NCBI GenBank assembly: GCA_020048935.1
Contig: JAIFLS010000146.1
Span: 1 to 44,109, forward strand
From: a bacterium
GTDB taxonomy: Bacteria; Verrucomicrobiota; Kiritimatiellia; UBA8416
Length of the DNA stretch: 44,109 nucleotides
Direction: 5' to 3'
Part shown: in pieces, positions 1 to 8,540 of the stretch
How the letters are laid out: each line of letters begins with the position of its first letter
Numbering within the stretch: position 1 is the stretch's first letter
Notes under the pieces: generated by a model
What the model was told of the DNA's origin: nothing
Database searches by the model: none
Seen by the model: the letters and a program-made list of their open reading frames with translations, nothing else
Program-made: the position numbers and the translations under genes

Positions 1-272
1 GCCCGGGTCAGGAGGCTTGTCGCCATTTGTTCATCCCCGCGGATGGTTCCATTCGAACTGGTGATGCCATGCAGGCAATCGGCCACCACGCGCTGGCGTA
101 CTTCATTCGGTACAACGCCGAGCTTGCGGATGGCTTCCGCAACACGCGTGAGAGTTGCCGGATTCAACTGCTGTAGAATGGTCGCGGCAGAACCCTCGTT
201 CAAACTTGCCAGCAGGATGGCCACTTTCTGCTCTTCGCTTAAATGCGTGTCAAGGGTGATTGCACCGTTCAT
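1..272 (-). CDS. fliG: Flagellar motor switch protein FliG, N-terminal part (runs off window)
   Basis: Not in the ORF track because it has no stop inside the window. Reading the minus strand from the ATG at 272 gives MNGAITLDTHLSEEQKVAIL followed by LLASLNEGSAATILQQLNP and VAEAIRKLGVVPNEVRQRVV. This matches the FliG N-terminal domain, which packs against the FliF C-terminus and links the C-ring rotor to the MS ring. About 90 residues are visible; the middle and torque-generating C-terminal domains lie to the left of the window. It begins 41 nt after the fliF stop, so it is the next gene of the flgB-flgC-fliE-fliF-fliG operon. The gene order itself supports the call. Confidence 0.85.
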   Translation of the reverse strand, partial: MNGAITLDTHLSEEQKVAILLASLNEGSAATILQQLNPATLTRVAEAIRKLGVVPNEVRQRVVADCLHGITSSNGTIRGDEQMATSLLTR

Positions 273-313
273 AACCGTCTCACTTACTGCTTAATAACGA
301 TCTTGGGTCACGG

Positions 314-1891
314 TCAGCTCTTGCCGCGCACGGTGTGGTCAATCCAGGTGGCTACAACCGAAGGGCTTTGCTCGGCGAGGCGGGAAACCACATCGAATTC
401 CGACTGGTTATCATCGATTGCCGATAGATTCCCCGCGCCCAGCGCATGTGTGGATCCGTCAGCCCCTGCCAGCATGGATACCGGGACCCCGACGTTTTCG
501 CGTTCGATGGACAGGTTCCTGAATGTGCGGCGACTGAAGCTTAACAGGATCGCCAGCATCGCGATCCCCGCAAGGGTGCGAAGGGCCGCCGTCGGCGAGA
601 AGGGGAGTTGCATCAACCAGAGCGGCAGTGCTGGTTTTGGTGCCGTATCCGGTACTGGTTGGAATGCCATTTCTATCACCTCGACCGAATCCTGACGTTG
701 ACCGCTGGTAACGGCACCTACCGCGGATCCTACCATCCGCTCAATACTTTTCAACTCCTCTGCGCTGCGCGCGGTTTCCCCTTGGGCGACGGAGACTGAA
801 ACGGAGAGCCGCTCGATACGCCCACCCTGGTCCAGTATGCTTTCCCGTCCTGACGGGACCCGGTATTCGGATTCGACATCTTCACGCTTCTTCTTGCTCG
901 TGGCCTGTTCCATAGTGACGGTTGACTTCGGATCGCCGACCGCCACGCGGGCGGCACCATCCTGAGGCGTGCCGACCGGATCGCTCGAATTTTCCGAACT
1001 GATCGTCTCCTTGAATAGAACTCGCCCTTCGGCATCATAGGTTTCGCTGTGGCGTTCAATGCGACGGAAATCGATATCGGCGCTGACACGCACCATCGCC
1101 TTGCCTGCACCGATCGCAAGGTCCAGCATGTCTTGTGCTTTGCGTGCCAGGCTGTCCTCGACGTTGCGCCGCATGTCCATCTGGCGCTGGCTTGATCCCA
1201 CAATCGGATCCTTGCTGCCGCTGTCGTCGGTGAGCATTCGTCCCATCTGGTCGGTAATCGTGATATGCCCGTCTCCCATGCCGGGGACGGCCGCGCTGAC
1301 AAGCTGGCTGATGCTGCTGATCTGCTCGCCGTTAAGACGTACCCCCCGGTTCAGCGTGAGCATGATGGACGCACTGGCCGCCTTGTCCCGCTCGGAGGCA
1401 AACAGCTTGTCTTTAGGCATCACCAGCATGACACGGGCAGACTGGACACCATTGACAGCCATGATGGTACGTTCCAGCTCGCCTTGCAGCGCCCGCTGGA
1501 AGTTGACTTGCTGCGCAAACTCCGTCAGACCGAACTTGGGTTGCTCGAAGATCTCGAAGCCGGTGGAACTGTCCTTCGGCAACCCGTTGGCGGCGAGCAT
1601 CAAACGGGCTCGGTAGACGTCTGCGGCGGGGACGTAGATGGCCTGGCCATGGGAACGGAGCTGAACGGTGATTTTCGCGTCTTCCAGTTGTTCCTGGGCT
1701 CTGGCGGCATCCTCAAGGCTCATTCCTGTGTAGAGAAGCCGGAAATCCGGCTGGCTCGACCAGTAGAGCGTACCCCCGATGGCAAGTGCCGTGACCATCA
1801 ATGCCAGGATGATACTGACTTTCTGATTGATACCGAAATGTTTCCACAAAATACCGATTTGATGTCCAAGTAAGGATATGCTGCCAGGCAT
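314..1891 (-). CDS. fliF: Flagellar MS-ring protein FliF
   Basis: 525 aa, a normal length for FliF. FliF forms the MS ring in the inner membrane, the base on which rotor and export gate assemble. Two membrane segments are visible, near residues 23-45 and about 435-455 (TLAGIAMLAILLSF). Between them lie the YscJ/FliF ring-building motifs, such as QLEDAKITVQLRSHGQAIYV and the QVNFQRALQGELERTI stretch. The C-terminal tail after the second membrane segment is the FliG-binding region. The ATG at 1891 has a good ribosome site (AAAGGG). It lies 30 nt after fliE, in the flgBC-fliEFG operon. Confidence 0.96.
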   Translation of the reverse strand: MPGSISLLGHQIGILWKHFGINQKVSIILALMVTALAIGGTLYWSSQPDFRLLYTGMSLEDAARAQEQLEDAKITVQLRSHGQAIYVPAADVYRARLMLAANGLPKDSSTGFEIFEQPKFGLTEFAQQVNFQRALQGELERTIMAVNGVQSARVMLVMPKDKLFASERDKAASASIMLTLNRGVRLNGEQISSISQLVSAAVPGMGDGHITITDQMGRMLTDDSGSKDPIVGSSQRQMDMRRNVEDSLARKAQDMLDLAIGAGKAMVRVSADIDFRRIERHSETYDAEGRVLFKETISSENSSDPVGTPQDGAARVAVGDPKSTVTMEQATSKKKREDVESEYRVPSGRESILDQGGRIERLSVSVSVAQGETARSAEELKSIERMVGSAVGAVTSGQRQDSVEVIEMAFQPVPDTAPKPALPLWLMQLPFSPTAALRTLAGIAMLAILLSFSRRTFRNLSIERENVGVPVSMLAGADGSTHALGAGNLSAIDDNQSEFDVVSRLAEQSPSVVATWIDHTVRGKS

Positions 1892-1921
1892 GGTTGAATC
1901 CCTTTCTTCGGTTAGCTACGA

Positions 1922-2242
1922 TCAGGCCTGCATACGAGCAATCTGCTGGTAAGCGTCGAGCAGTTTGTTGCGAACTTCCATCATCAGGTCAAACGCGATT
2001 CCCGCCTCTGTCATTCGCGTCGTGACGTCATGTATGTTGGTGGTTTCGCCGGTGATCAGGCCTTCGATCGAACGATCGGCATCCTGCTGCAAGCCGTTGA
2101 CCTCGCGTACGAGGTCGCCGAGCACGGATTGAAACGAGGGGGCTCCCCCCTTTTCGGGTTTCGAACTGCTGCCAGACTCTGGCCGCATCGGGTCCGTTGA
2201 TTCCAGACCGTTAATGGGACGATAAGCATCAATAGGTGTCAT
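1922..2242 (-). CDS. fliE: Flagellar hook-basal body adaptor FliE
   Basis: 106 aa. FliE is the adaptor that joins the MS ring and export gate to the proximal rod. The C-terminal half, ending in MMEVRNKLLDAYQQIARMQA, is the conserved FliE signature, and the preceding TTNIHDVTTRMTEAGIAFDL also fits. The first 40 residues are polar and poorly conserved, as usual for this family. The start overlaps the flgC stop by four bases (ATGA), which suggests translational coupling. Identity is secure from sequence and position. Confidence 0.95.
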   Translation of the reverse strand: MTPIDAYRPINGLESTDPMRPESGSSSKPEKGGAPSFQSVLGDLVREVNGLQQDADRSIEGLITGETTNIHDVTTRMTEAGIAFDLMMEVRNKLLDAYQQIARMQA

Positions 2243-2679
2243 TTGCCGATCTCCAGTGCTTTGAGTGCCATTGTTTTTGCTGATTTGATGGCGGCAACAT
2301 TTGCCTCGTAAGCACGAGTCGCGACCATCATGTCAACCATTTCTTCCATCGGATTCACATTCGGGAGGGTCACGTAGCCTTCGGGGTCCGCATCCGGGTG
2401 GCCGGGGCGGTAGGCGCGTTGCAGTGAGCTCTGGTCAACGACCGTGCGATCAATCCGGACTCCGTTGGCTGCTTCATTCTGCGGCCCGCGCCGACCGCCG
2501 AGCGTACGGTTTAATTGTTCGGCAAAGACCACATCACGCCGACGATACACATTGCCGTTGACATCCTTGGTGGTGTCGGCATTTGCCAGATTGCCTGCGA
2601 TAACACGCATCCGGTACGATTGCGCGTCCATGGCGCTTGCCGAGATACCGAGTGTCGGGAATATGCTTTGATCACTCAT
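2239..2679 (-). CDS. flgC: Flagellar proximal rod protein FlgC
   Basis: 146 aa, typical of FlgC. It is a proximal rod subunit exported by the flagellar type III system. The N-terminus LGISASAMDAQSYRMRVIAG followed by NLANADT is the flagellar rod/hook N-terminal motif. The C-terminus VDMMVATRAYEANVAAIKSA is the matching C-terminal motif. The two terminal helices pair to form the rod coiled coil. It begins 21 nt after flgB and overlaps fliE by four bases. Confidence 0.96.
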   Translation of the reverse strand: MSDQSIFPTLGISASAMDAQSYRMRVIAGNLANADTTKDVNGNVYRRRDVVFAEQLNRTLGGRRGPQNEAANGVRIDRTVVDQSSLQRAYRPGHPDADPEGYVTLPNVNPMEEMVDMMVATRAYEANVAAIKSAKTMALKALEIGK

Positions 2680-2700
2680 AAGAATCGTCTCTTAAGCCGT

Positions 2701-3030
2701 TTAGTTACCTTTTATTGCACGTTGGAGTCTTGCGTATTTGCGCGATAAAAGGTCGGCGGATGTCACATAAAGCAACTGGTTTTCAGACATCGCGGCAAAT
2801 TCACGTTCCAAGCTGACCGGGGAGGCGGAGGAGTCCTTCTTTATGGTAGGGTTGAATTGCCCGGCCTCGGGGGTGCGCTTTTGGACGGCAGACTTAAGCT
2901 CGTTGATAAAACTGACGTCACGGCGCTGGTAGCCCGGTGTGTTTACGTTCGCGATGTTGCTGGCCAGTGCCTGGCCTCGCAGTGCTGTCGCGTCTAGGAT
3001 ACGGTTCAGAAGTAATGTCACATCGTTCAT
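2701..3030 (-). CDS. flgB: Flagellar proximal rod protein FlgB
   Basis: 109 aa from the ATG at 3030 (MNDVTLLLNRILDATALRGQ). ALASNIANVNTPGYQRRDVSF is the rod-protein N-terminal signature. The ORF track extends the frame to 3222, but that extension reads through a palindrome and a sigma-54 promoter and does not look like protein. The start at 3030 has no evident Shine-Dalgarno sequence and sits about 15 nt downstream of the promoter GC element, so the transcript may be leaderless. First gene of the flgB-flgC-fliE-fliF-fliG operon. Exported proximal rod subunit. Confidence 0.93.
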   Translation of the reverse strand: MNDVTLLLNRILDATALRGQALASNIANVNTPGYQRRDVSFINELKSAVQKRTPEAGQFNPTIKKDSSASPVSLEREFAAMSENQLLYVTSADLLSRKYARLQRAIKGN

Positions 3031-3043
3031 GCTTGCCAGTATA

Positions 3044-3059
3044 AGCACCCTGCGTGCCA
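3044..3059 (-). promoter_or_regulatory. Sigma-54 (-24/-12) promoter for flgB operon
   Basis: On the minus strand the sequence is TGGCACGCAGGGTGCT. It matches the sigma-54 consensus TGGCACG-N4-TTGCW at all but one position, and the GG and GC doublets are 10 nt apart as required. The expected start point, 12 nt after the GC, is about 3033, only three bases before the flgB ATG at 3030. Confidence 0.8.
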
Positions 3060-3116
3060 TAGGCAAGCCCCCGGGGGGGCCAGATGATGCGGGGTGAAAC
3101 TTGGAGAGTGGGAGAT

Positions 3117-3200
3117 CGGTGAACGAGAACGGCGACGAGAACGGTGAACGATTTATTTTGCCGACTCGTAATCCGTTCTCGTCGCCGTTCTCGTTCACCG
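3117..3200. repeat. Perfect 28-bp inverted repeat with 28-nt loop upstream of flgB
   Basis: Arms at 3117-3144 and 3173-3200 are perfect reverse complements, and the spacer is also 28 nt. Each arm is itself made of repeated GAACG/GAGAACGG units. It lies between the stop of the regulator gene (3224) and the flgB promoter. No T-tract follows on either strand, so a simple intrinsic terminator is unlikely. It resembles a dispersed palindromic element (REP/MITE-like) or a transcript-processing or attenuating hairpin. No second copy was seen in the window. Confidence 0.85.
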
Positions 3201-3223
3201 AAAAGTGAGACAACATGACCAAG

Positions 3224-4708
3224 TTACAGGCCAGCCGGCAGGGAGCCTTCCTCGCGGTAGCGATTGAGCTTGTTTCGCAGCGTGCGGATGCTCACACCGA
3301 GCAGATCGGCCGCCTGGTTGCGCTGCCCATCGGTTTTTTCCATGGCGCGCAGGATGGCATGCCGTTCCAGCTCATCCAGGCATAGCGTCGTGTTGGCCGG
3401 GGAGGGGACCGTGCTGTCCGGGGGACATTCGCTCGCTGCCTTGCCTTCGGCTGGAGGAGAATGGGGATCGCTCTGCCTGGCCGGTTCCTGGGTGGCCGAG
3501 TCCACCGGTGTGCAGATGCTGCCGTGCACTTCGGGCGGTAGCATTGCTGGCGTCAGTTCCGGCCCCTTTTCCATGACGCAGAGACGCTCAATCAGGTGCT
3601 CGAGTTCGCGTACGTTGCCAGGCCACATGTATCGGTACAGTATGTCGAGTGTATCCTGGCGGAACCGCAAGCCATCGGTTTTTCCAGTCAGGTTTCGAAG
3701 ATGCCGTTTGAGAAAGTTGTCTGCCAGCATCGGGATGTCCTCTGGTCTTTCGCGCAAGGGCGGCACATGGATGGGGACGACATTGAGCCGGTAGTATAGA
3801 TCCTGCCGGAAGCCGCCCTCGCGTACATAGCTTTGCAAATCGCGGTTCGTGGTGGCAATGATCCGACATTCCGCGCGCAGCGTTCGGCTTCCGCCAACAC
3901 GTTCGAATTCACGCTCCTGAATTACGCGCAGCAGCTTCGCCTGCAGACCGAGTGGCATCTCGCTGATCTCGTCCAGCAGCAACGTCCCGTTGCCCGCGAG
4001 CTCGAAGCGTCCTGCCCGCCGGTTGATCGCCCCGGTGAAGGCTCCCTTCTCATGCCCGAATAGTTCACTATCGGCCAGCGATTCCGGTACGGCTGCGCAG
4101 TTCATGCGCACAAAGGGACGTTTGCGGTATTCCCCGAGTCCGTGGATGGCCTGGGCCACTAATTCCTTACCCGTGCCGCTTTCGCCTGATATCAGTACCG
4201 TCGAGGAAGAGGCGGCGACGCGTTCAATCTGCTCGATCAGCTTTTGCATGGCGACGGCTTGGCCGAGCAAGCGTTTCCCCTTTGGCATCGACCAACCGAG
4301 CTCTTCCTTGAGATAGTCGTTTTGCGCACTGAGCCGCACCCAATCCTTTGCCCGGTTCAGGACGACCTCCACCTGTTCCGGTGAGAAGGGTTTCATGAGG
4401 AAGTCGACCGCTCCCAGTTTCATCGCTTCCACGGCTTGCTCCACGGTCCCAAAGGCGGTGACCATGACCGTCAGGGTCTCGATGCCCGCCTCCTGCTTCC
4501 AGCGCAGCAGGTCCATGCCGCTGAGAACCGGCATTTTGATGTCGACGAAGGCCATGTCGAAGTCGCGTTCTTCCATCAGTTTCTGTGCCTGTGCCCCATT
4601 ACCGGCCTGCACCACTTCAATTCCGGCTCTTGTGAGTGTTTCCACGACGAATTCACGCATCAGTATATCGTCATCGACCACAAGCACGGTTTCAATGCTG
4701 GAGATCAT
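3224..4708 (-). CDS. NtrC-family sigma-54 response regulator (FlrC/FleR type)
   Basis: 494 aa. Domains in order: receiver (about 5-120, phospho-acceptor Asp in FVDIKMPVLSG), AAA+ sigma-54 activator (about 145-380, Walker A GESGTGKE, intact GAFTGA loop, Walker B LLLDE), and a C-terminal Fis-type helix-turn-helix (NQAADLLGVSIRTLRNKLNR). A Pro/Ser-rich linker of about 40 residues separates AAA+ and DNA-binding parts. The start overlaps the upstream kinase stop by four bases (ATGA), so the pair is coupled. By position, directly before flgB, it is the likely activator of the rod/ring operon; FlrC, FleR and FlbD are the functional analogues. Target assignment is inferred. Confidence 0.93.
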   Translation of the reverse strand: MISSIETVLVVDDDILMREFVVETLTRAGIEVVQAGNGAQAQKLMEERDFDMAFVDIKMPVLSGMDLLRWKQEAGIETLTVMVTAFGTVEQAVEAMKLGAVDFLMKPFSPEQVEVVLNRAKDWVRLSAQNDYLKEELGWSMPKGKRLLGQAVAMQKLIEQIERVAASSSTVLISGESGTGKELVAQAIHGLGEYRKRPFVRMNCAAVPESLADSELFGHEKGAFTGAINRRAGRFELAGNGTLLLDEISEMPLGLQAKLLRVIQEREFERVGGSRTLRAECRIIATTNRDLQSYVREGGFRQDLYYRLNVVPIHVPPLRERPEDIPMLADNFLKRHLRNLTGKTDGLRFRQDTLDILYRYMWPGNVRELEHLIERLCVMEKGPELTPAMLPPEVHGSICTPVDSATQEPARQSDPHSPPAEGKAASECPPDSTVPSPANTTLCLDELERHAILRAMEKTDGQRNQAADLLGVSIRTLRNKLNRYREEGSLPAGL

Positions 4709-5982
4709 GCTTCCACTCCTGTTTTGGGTAATTCAACGCTAAAAAGACTGCCTTTCCCGGGTTCGCTGGTGATGTTGATCTCACCACCGTGGATATCGAT
4801 GATCTTGCGGGTGAGCGATAGGCCCAGACCGGTACCGCCTTCCTTCGATGTAAAGAAGGGATCAAACACTTTGGACGCATGCAAGGCGTCCATTCCGCAC
4901 CCGTTGTCGCGCACATGCAGGGTGACCGTGTTGTGACTATCGGTGGCCGATATATGGACGGTGCCGGAGGCGGTGCAGGCCTCAATGGCGTTGATTCCCA
5001 GATTCAGCAGTGCCTGGGTTATCTGGCGGTAATCGCCACGGAATTGTATGTCTGGCTCGGGAGGTTCGATGATGATGCAAACGTGGGTTCTTGTGGCCCG
5101 GTCTACCAGTGTTTCCCGGCAGGATTCGAATACCGCCGCGACGGATGCCTGCGATATCTGCAGCCGCATCGGGCGTGCATAGGTCATTAGGTTGGTGATG
5201 ACATAATTCAGGTTCTGGGCTCCCTCGACGATCCGTTCCGCCAGTCGCAATGGGCCAGGCATGGTTTCCAGATCCCGTCGCAGTAGCCGTGCAAACCCTT
5301 CGATCGTGCCCAAAGGATTGCGAATCTCGTGAGCCACGCTGGCTGCCATCTCGCCCAGGGCGGCAAGCCTTTCCTGGCTTTGAAGGCGTTTTTCCATGCG
5401 GCGGAATTCGGTTACATCACGCAGGTTGCATATCGCACCCAGAATCTTGCCGTCGGGGGCGGTTACCGGGGCAAGGCTCAGCAGGATTCGGCGTGTTTCG
5501 CCCTGCCCATGGCTCGTGGTCCAGGGATGGTCAAGTAATGGCGTGCCGCCTTGGAGTACGCGCTCCAGGTGTGACTCGGACTCCGGCGCCTGCACGATAT
5601 GCGGGAAACAGGCATCCTCGATTTCCGGACGGTTTACTTGCAGCATTCGGCATGCGGCCGAATTACACCGTTCAATGCGTCCGCCCTGGCCGACGACCAA
5701 CAACCCATCGGTAAGGCTTTCAACCACACTTTCCAGCCGGCTGGAGACCTGCCGAAGCGCTTGGTTCGTGATCGTCAACTCGCTGTTACGCTCCTGCAGG
5801 GTCTTGTTGGAGCTGGCAAGGTCAGCTTCAAGCGACCGGTAAGCCTTCTCCAACTGGCGGCTTTGGCGCTCGAATATTTCAAATGCCGACTGCACGGCCG
5901 CCAAGGTACTGTCGTTTTGATTGGCGACCGGAACCGCCGCAGAAGGGGCTAGCATAGGGATGGGAAGGTGAGGGGCCTGCAT
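4705..5982 (-). CDS. Soluble PAS-domain histidine kinase (FlrB/FleS type)
   Basis: 425 aa with no membrane segment. The N-terminal 80 residues are coiled coil (QSRQLEKAYRSLEADLASSN). A PAS domain follows (about 85-190, ESLTDGLLVVGQGGRIERCN), then HisKA with the H-box AASVAHEIRNPLGTIEGF (about 205-270), then HATPase (DNGCGMD, FFTSKEGGTGLGLSL). A cytoplasmic PAS kinase fused translationally to a sigma-54 regulator is the FlrBC/FleSR/AtoSC layout, so it probably senses a flagellar assembly state in the cytoplasm. The ATG has a good AGGAG site. It begins two bases after the small upstream gene. The true signal is unknown. Confidence 0.92.
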   Translation of the reverse strand: MQAPHLPIPMLAPSAAVPVANQNDSTLAAVQSAFEIFERQSRQLEKAYRSLEADLASSNKTLQERNSELTITNQALRQVSSRLESVVESLTDGLLVVGQGGRIERCNSAACRMLQVNRPEIEDACFPHIVQAPESESHLERVLQGGTPLLDHPWTTSHGQGETRRILLSLAPVTAPDGKILGAICNLRDVTEFRRMEKRLQSQERLAALGEMAASVAHEIRNPLGTIEGFARLLRRDLETMPGPLRLAERIVEGAQNLNYVITNLMTYARPMRLQISQASVAAVFESCRETLVDRATRTHVCIIIEPPEPDIQFRGDYRQITQALLNLGINAIEACTASGTVHISATDSHNTVTLHVRDNGCGMDALHASKVFDPFFTSKEGGTGLGLSLTRKIIDIHGGEINITSEPGKGSLFSVELPKTGVEA

Positions 5983-5984
5983 GA

Positions 5985-6296
5985 TTAATGCTCCTGGGGT
6001 ACCGGGGTGTCATCGCCGCCGGCACTGATCCGATATTCACGTTCCTGCAACATCAGTTCTTCCATCGTCACTCCCAGTTCCTGTAGGGCGCAAAGGGTTG
6101 CCGCATTCAGCGGGATCCCGCCGGTGCTTTCGGCCACCTGCCGTAAATGACCAGTTAGCGCATCGGCGTATTGCTCGGCCTGGCGCAATAACGTCGTACG
6201 ATTGCTGTTATCGGCAAGCACGCGGAGCTGCATGTAGATGTCGCGAATGGCTGCTGCCTGTGTCTTTGCATTTCTGATTTCAGTCATTAGTTCCAT
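5985..6296 (-). CDS. Small helical protein of unknown function in flagellar regulatory operon
   Basis: About 103 aa from the ATG at 6296 (MELMTEIRNAKTQAAAIRDI), which has a GGAA site upstream. The track start at 6308 is a TTG directly after the preceding stop with no ribosome site. The protein is predicted almost wholly alpha-helical (RTTLLRQAEQYADALTGHLR) and hydrophilic, with no signal peptide. Such small helical proteins in flagellar operons are often chaperones or regulator partners, but I do not recognise a family. It is tightly packed between the helical-repeat gene and the PAS kinase, so co-expression is certain enough to suggest a role with one of them. Confidence 0.7.
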   Translation of the reverse strand: MELMTEIRNAKTQAAAIRDIYMQLRVLADNSNRTTLLRQAEQYADALTGHLRQVAESTGGIPLNAATLCALQELGVTMEELMLQEREYRISAGGDDTPVPQEH

Positions 6297-6308
6297 GCTG
6301 GGTTCCAA

Positions 6309-8540
6309 TCATAAGGCGGCTGCCCTTGCCCGCAACGAAAGCCGATCTGTCTTTTGGATCCAGTCGCGAAGGGCATCGGCAGAAAGGAGTGTGTCGCCAG
6401 CCGGTGCCTGCTTCTCGGATATGGCTTGCCGATCCATCCACGCCATGACGGTTGCCGCCGGTTCCTTCGCGATCAGTCGCGTAAGCGTCTGTATCCGATA
6501 TTGTTCCAGTGGCAATTGCGCTCGCCAATACGAATCATTTTCCATTTGCGAAAGCAGTTGGTCGATACGCTCGTAGGCCTCGCTCTGTAGCAACTGGTCC
6601 ATTGCGGCATCAGCCGTGGCCAGCATCAGTGCTTTCGGCGGTTTGGCGGGCGCTGGGCGAGGGTGTTCTGTCGGTTGTGTCGTCAGTGCCGTTAAATCGG
6701 GAACCAGAATTTCAAATAGAGTTGACAGCAAGGCGTCGCCAGAAGGCCCGCAGGTTTGCCGCCAGCGCCTGATAGCTTCCTTGTGCTGGCCTTGCCGCAT
6801 GGCAATCGCAGCCCATAACGGTGTCGATTCAGGCCAGATGCCGGCCCACTCGGAATGGGTGTTCAGCGTCCGTAGTATCTGATCGGCATCGCGGTCGCGC
6901 TCTATGCTTAACAGCACGCGCGCTTGTCCCAGCATGGCTTGAGCCATGGTCGGGCTCTTGTCGCCCGTTTCTTGTGTATGTAAGCTTCCCAGCAGGATTG
7001 CATGTCTGTAGTACGTTTCGGCGGCGGCAGGCAGCGAGAGTTCCTCAAGCCGTTGGGCGGTGATCAGAAGGCCCTCGGGACAGCGTTCATCCTGCGGGAA
7101 TCGCATCGTGGCGTCGATCGCGCTTCCCACCAGGCCGGCGGTGGCCTTCGGATCCTTGGCCAGCGCTTTTAAAAGGCTGTGGCGGGCATGGGTGTCCAAT
7201 TGTTTGTCCGTGTTTAGCGATATCAGTTTGTAGAGATACCGGACCTGTGCATCGTGATTACCGCGTCTGGCGGCCAGATCAGCTTGCACTTCAAATTCCC
7301 TGGCTGGATTCGTCGCCGTGCTGGCTTGCGCCTGCGCCGCTGCCAGATAGCGTTCTGTTCGATCCAGTTCATCACGTCCTATTGCCGTTCTTGCGGCACG
7401 AACCAGGATGTTGTAGGTCTCTGCTTGTCCAGGCTTCAGCATGTCTAACTGTTGATCAAGCGTTGAAAGGAGTTGGCCTACCCGCGCTGTATCGGTTGTG
7501 GCTGAGATTTCATGGTCCAGATCGATCAGTGCTGTTTCCTGTAGATGCGAGTCGGCGAGCATCATCAATCGGGCGGCGGCGGCATCTTCGATGGATCGCT
7601 CCTGCCGCAGCAAGGCAAGCAGACGCTGCGCGGCCTGCCGTCGGCCGGGGGCAGAGGTGTTGTAGGCCGCTCGCTGAAGTGCGGGAATGGCCTGATTCAT
7701 GTTCTTGCTCCTGAAGGCGATTTGGGCTATGATGACCAGTGATTCCTGTTTGATCTGCGAGTTGTTGCTTTGCGCCAATGCGTTGGCGTTCTCGGTCAGT
7801 TGCTGCCGGATCTTCTCCAGTTTCTCACTGGGCGTTGCCCCTTCGAAATGCGAGCTAAGCGCATTGAACCATTTTGTGTTTGTGTATATCCGCCAAAGCA
7901 CTCTGGTCTCGCAGTGCAATGCCTTGATTTGCTGTTCCCCGATCGCGGAAAATGCCTTGAGCGCATCAAGGCTTGCATAGGCCGGGGCGGCGTACCCCAA
8001 GTCAAAGAAGACCTGGAATTCGAGCAGGTTCAAGTCGAAGGGCATTTTGCCCTGGTCGCGAACCCTCGCGAGAATGCGATTCGCATGCTGTAGGGCTTGA
8101 TGGTCGCGCAGTTTGCTGGCCAGTTGTAGGAAAACCGTTGCCGTGTCGACCGCGCTGCAACCATCGATATCCTGTTTTGCAAGCACCGTCGCGTAATTGG
8201 CTGCCATGCGATGACGCTGCCAGGCGGGGCGCCAGTTGTCTTCTTTTAGCAGGAATTTCGTCATGGCCATAATGGCGGTGTTCTTCTGTTTGGGCGTTTC
8301 TGCAATCTCAATGGCATCACTGAAGAAGATGAATGCCATGAGCGGATCCTTCGCCTTGTCGCGTTCCTCTGCCCACCGCAGCATCAGAATGTCGGCGGGA
8401 GGCAGCTCTTGGCTGATAAAATGATGGACCATCAATCCGGTCATCGTGGCGGTGAACGCCAGTCCGATGCCCATCAGGGCCATTGTAAGAAACAGTGCTG
8501 AGCCTTGCCTTGCGCGAGAATGCCTATTGTGTGCGGTCAT
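6309..8540 (-). CDS. Membrane-anchored TPR/helical-repeat protein, unknown function
   Basis: 743 aa. One N-terminal membrane segment at about residues 14-38 (ALFLTMALMGIGLAFTATMT) preceded by a basic stretch, so the bulk should be periplasmic. The rest is alpha-helical and reads like degenerate tetratricopeptide repeats (AAETYYRHAILLGS, AEQ-type helices, GQHKEAIRRWRQ). A proline-rich break near residue 625 (PTEHPRPAPAKPPK) separates a C-terminal helical part. It overlaps the upstream REC/STAS gene by 17 nt and abuts the small gene below. I know no flagellar protein of this layout. A scaffold or sensor in the cell envelope is possible; this is inference. Confidence 0.75.
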   Translation of the reverse strand: MTAHNRHSRARQGSALFLTMALMGIGLAFTATMTGLMVHHFISQELPPADILMLRWAEERDKAKDPLMAFIFFSDAIEIAETPKQKNTAIMAMTKFLLKEDNWRPAWQRHRMAANYATVLAKQDIDGCSAVDTATVFLQLASKLRDHQALQHANRILARVRDQGKMPFDLNLLEFQVFFDLGYAAPAYASLDALKAFSAIGEQQIKALHCETRVLWRIYTNTKWFNALSSHFEGATPSEKLEKIRQQLTENANALAQSNNSQIKQESLVIIAQIAFRSKNMNQAIPALQRAAYNTSAPGRRQAAQRLLALLRQERSIEDAAAARLMMLADSHLQETALIDLDHEISATTDTARVGQLLSTLDQQLDMLKPGQAETYNILVRAARTAIGRDELDRTERYLAAAQAQASTATNPAREFEVQADLAARRGNHDAQVRYLYKLISLNTDKQLDTHARHSLLKALAKDPKATAGLVGSAIDATMRFPQDERCPEGLLITAQRLEELSLPAAAETYYRHAILLGSLHTQETGDKSPTMAQAMLGQARVLLSIERDRDADQILRTLNTHSEWAGIWPESTPLWAAIAMRQGQHKEAIRRWRQTCGPSGDALLSTLFEILVPDLTALTTQPTEHPRPAPAKPPKALMLATADAAMDQLLQSEAYERIDQLLSQMENDSYWRAQLPLEQYRIQTLTRLIAKEPAATVMAWMDRQAISEKQAPAGDTLLSADALRDWIQKTDRLSLRARAAAL

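Noticed and set aside
3031-3222. N-terminal extension of FlgB to 3222 (173 aa in the ORF track)
   Set aside because: It is translated from the 28-bp palindrome and the sigma-54 promoter; FlgB proteins begin near MNDVTLLLNRILD.
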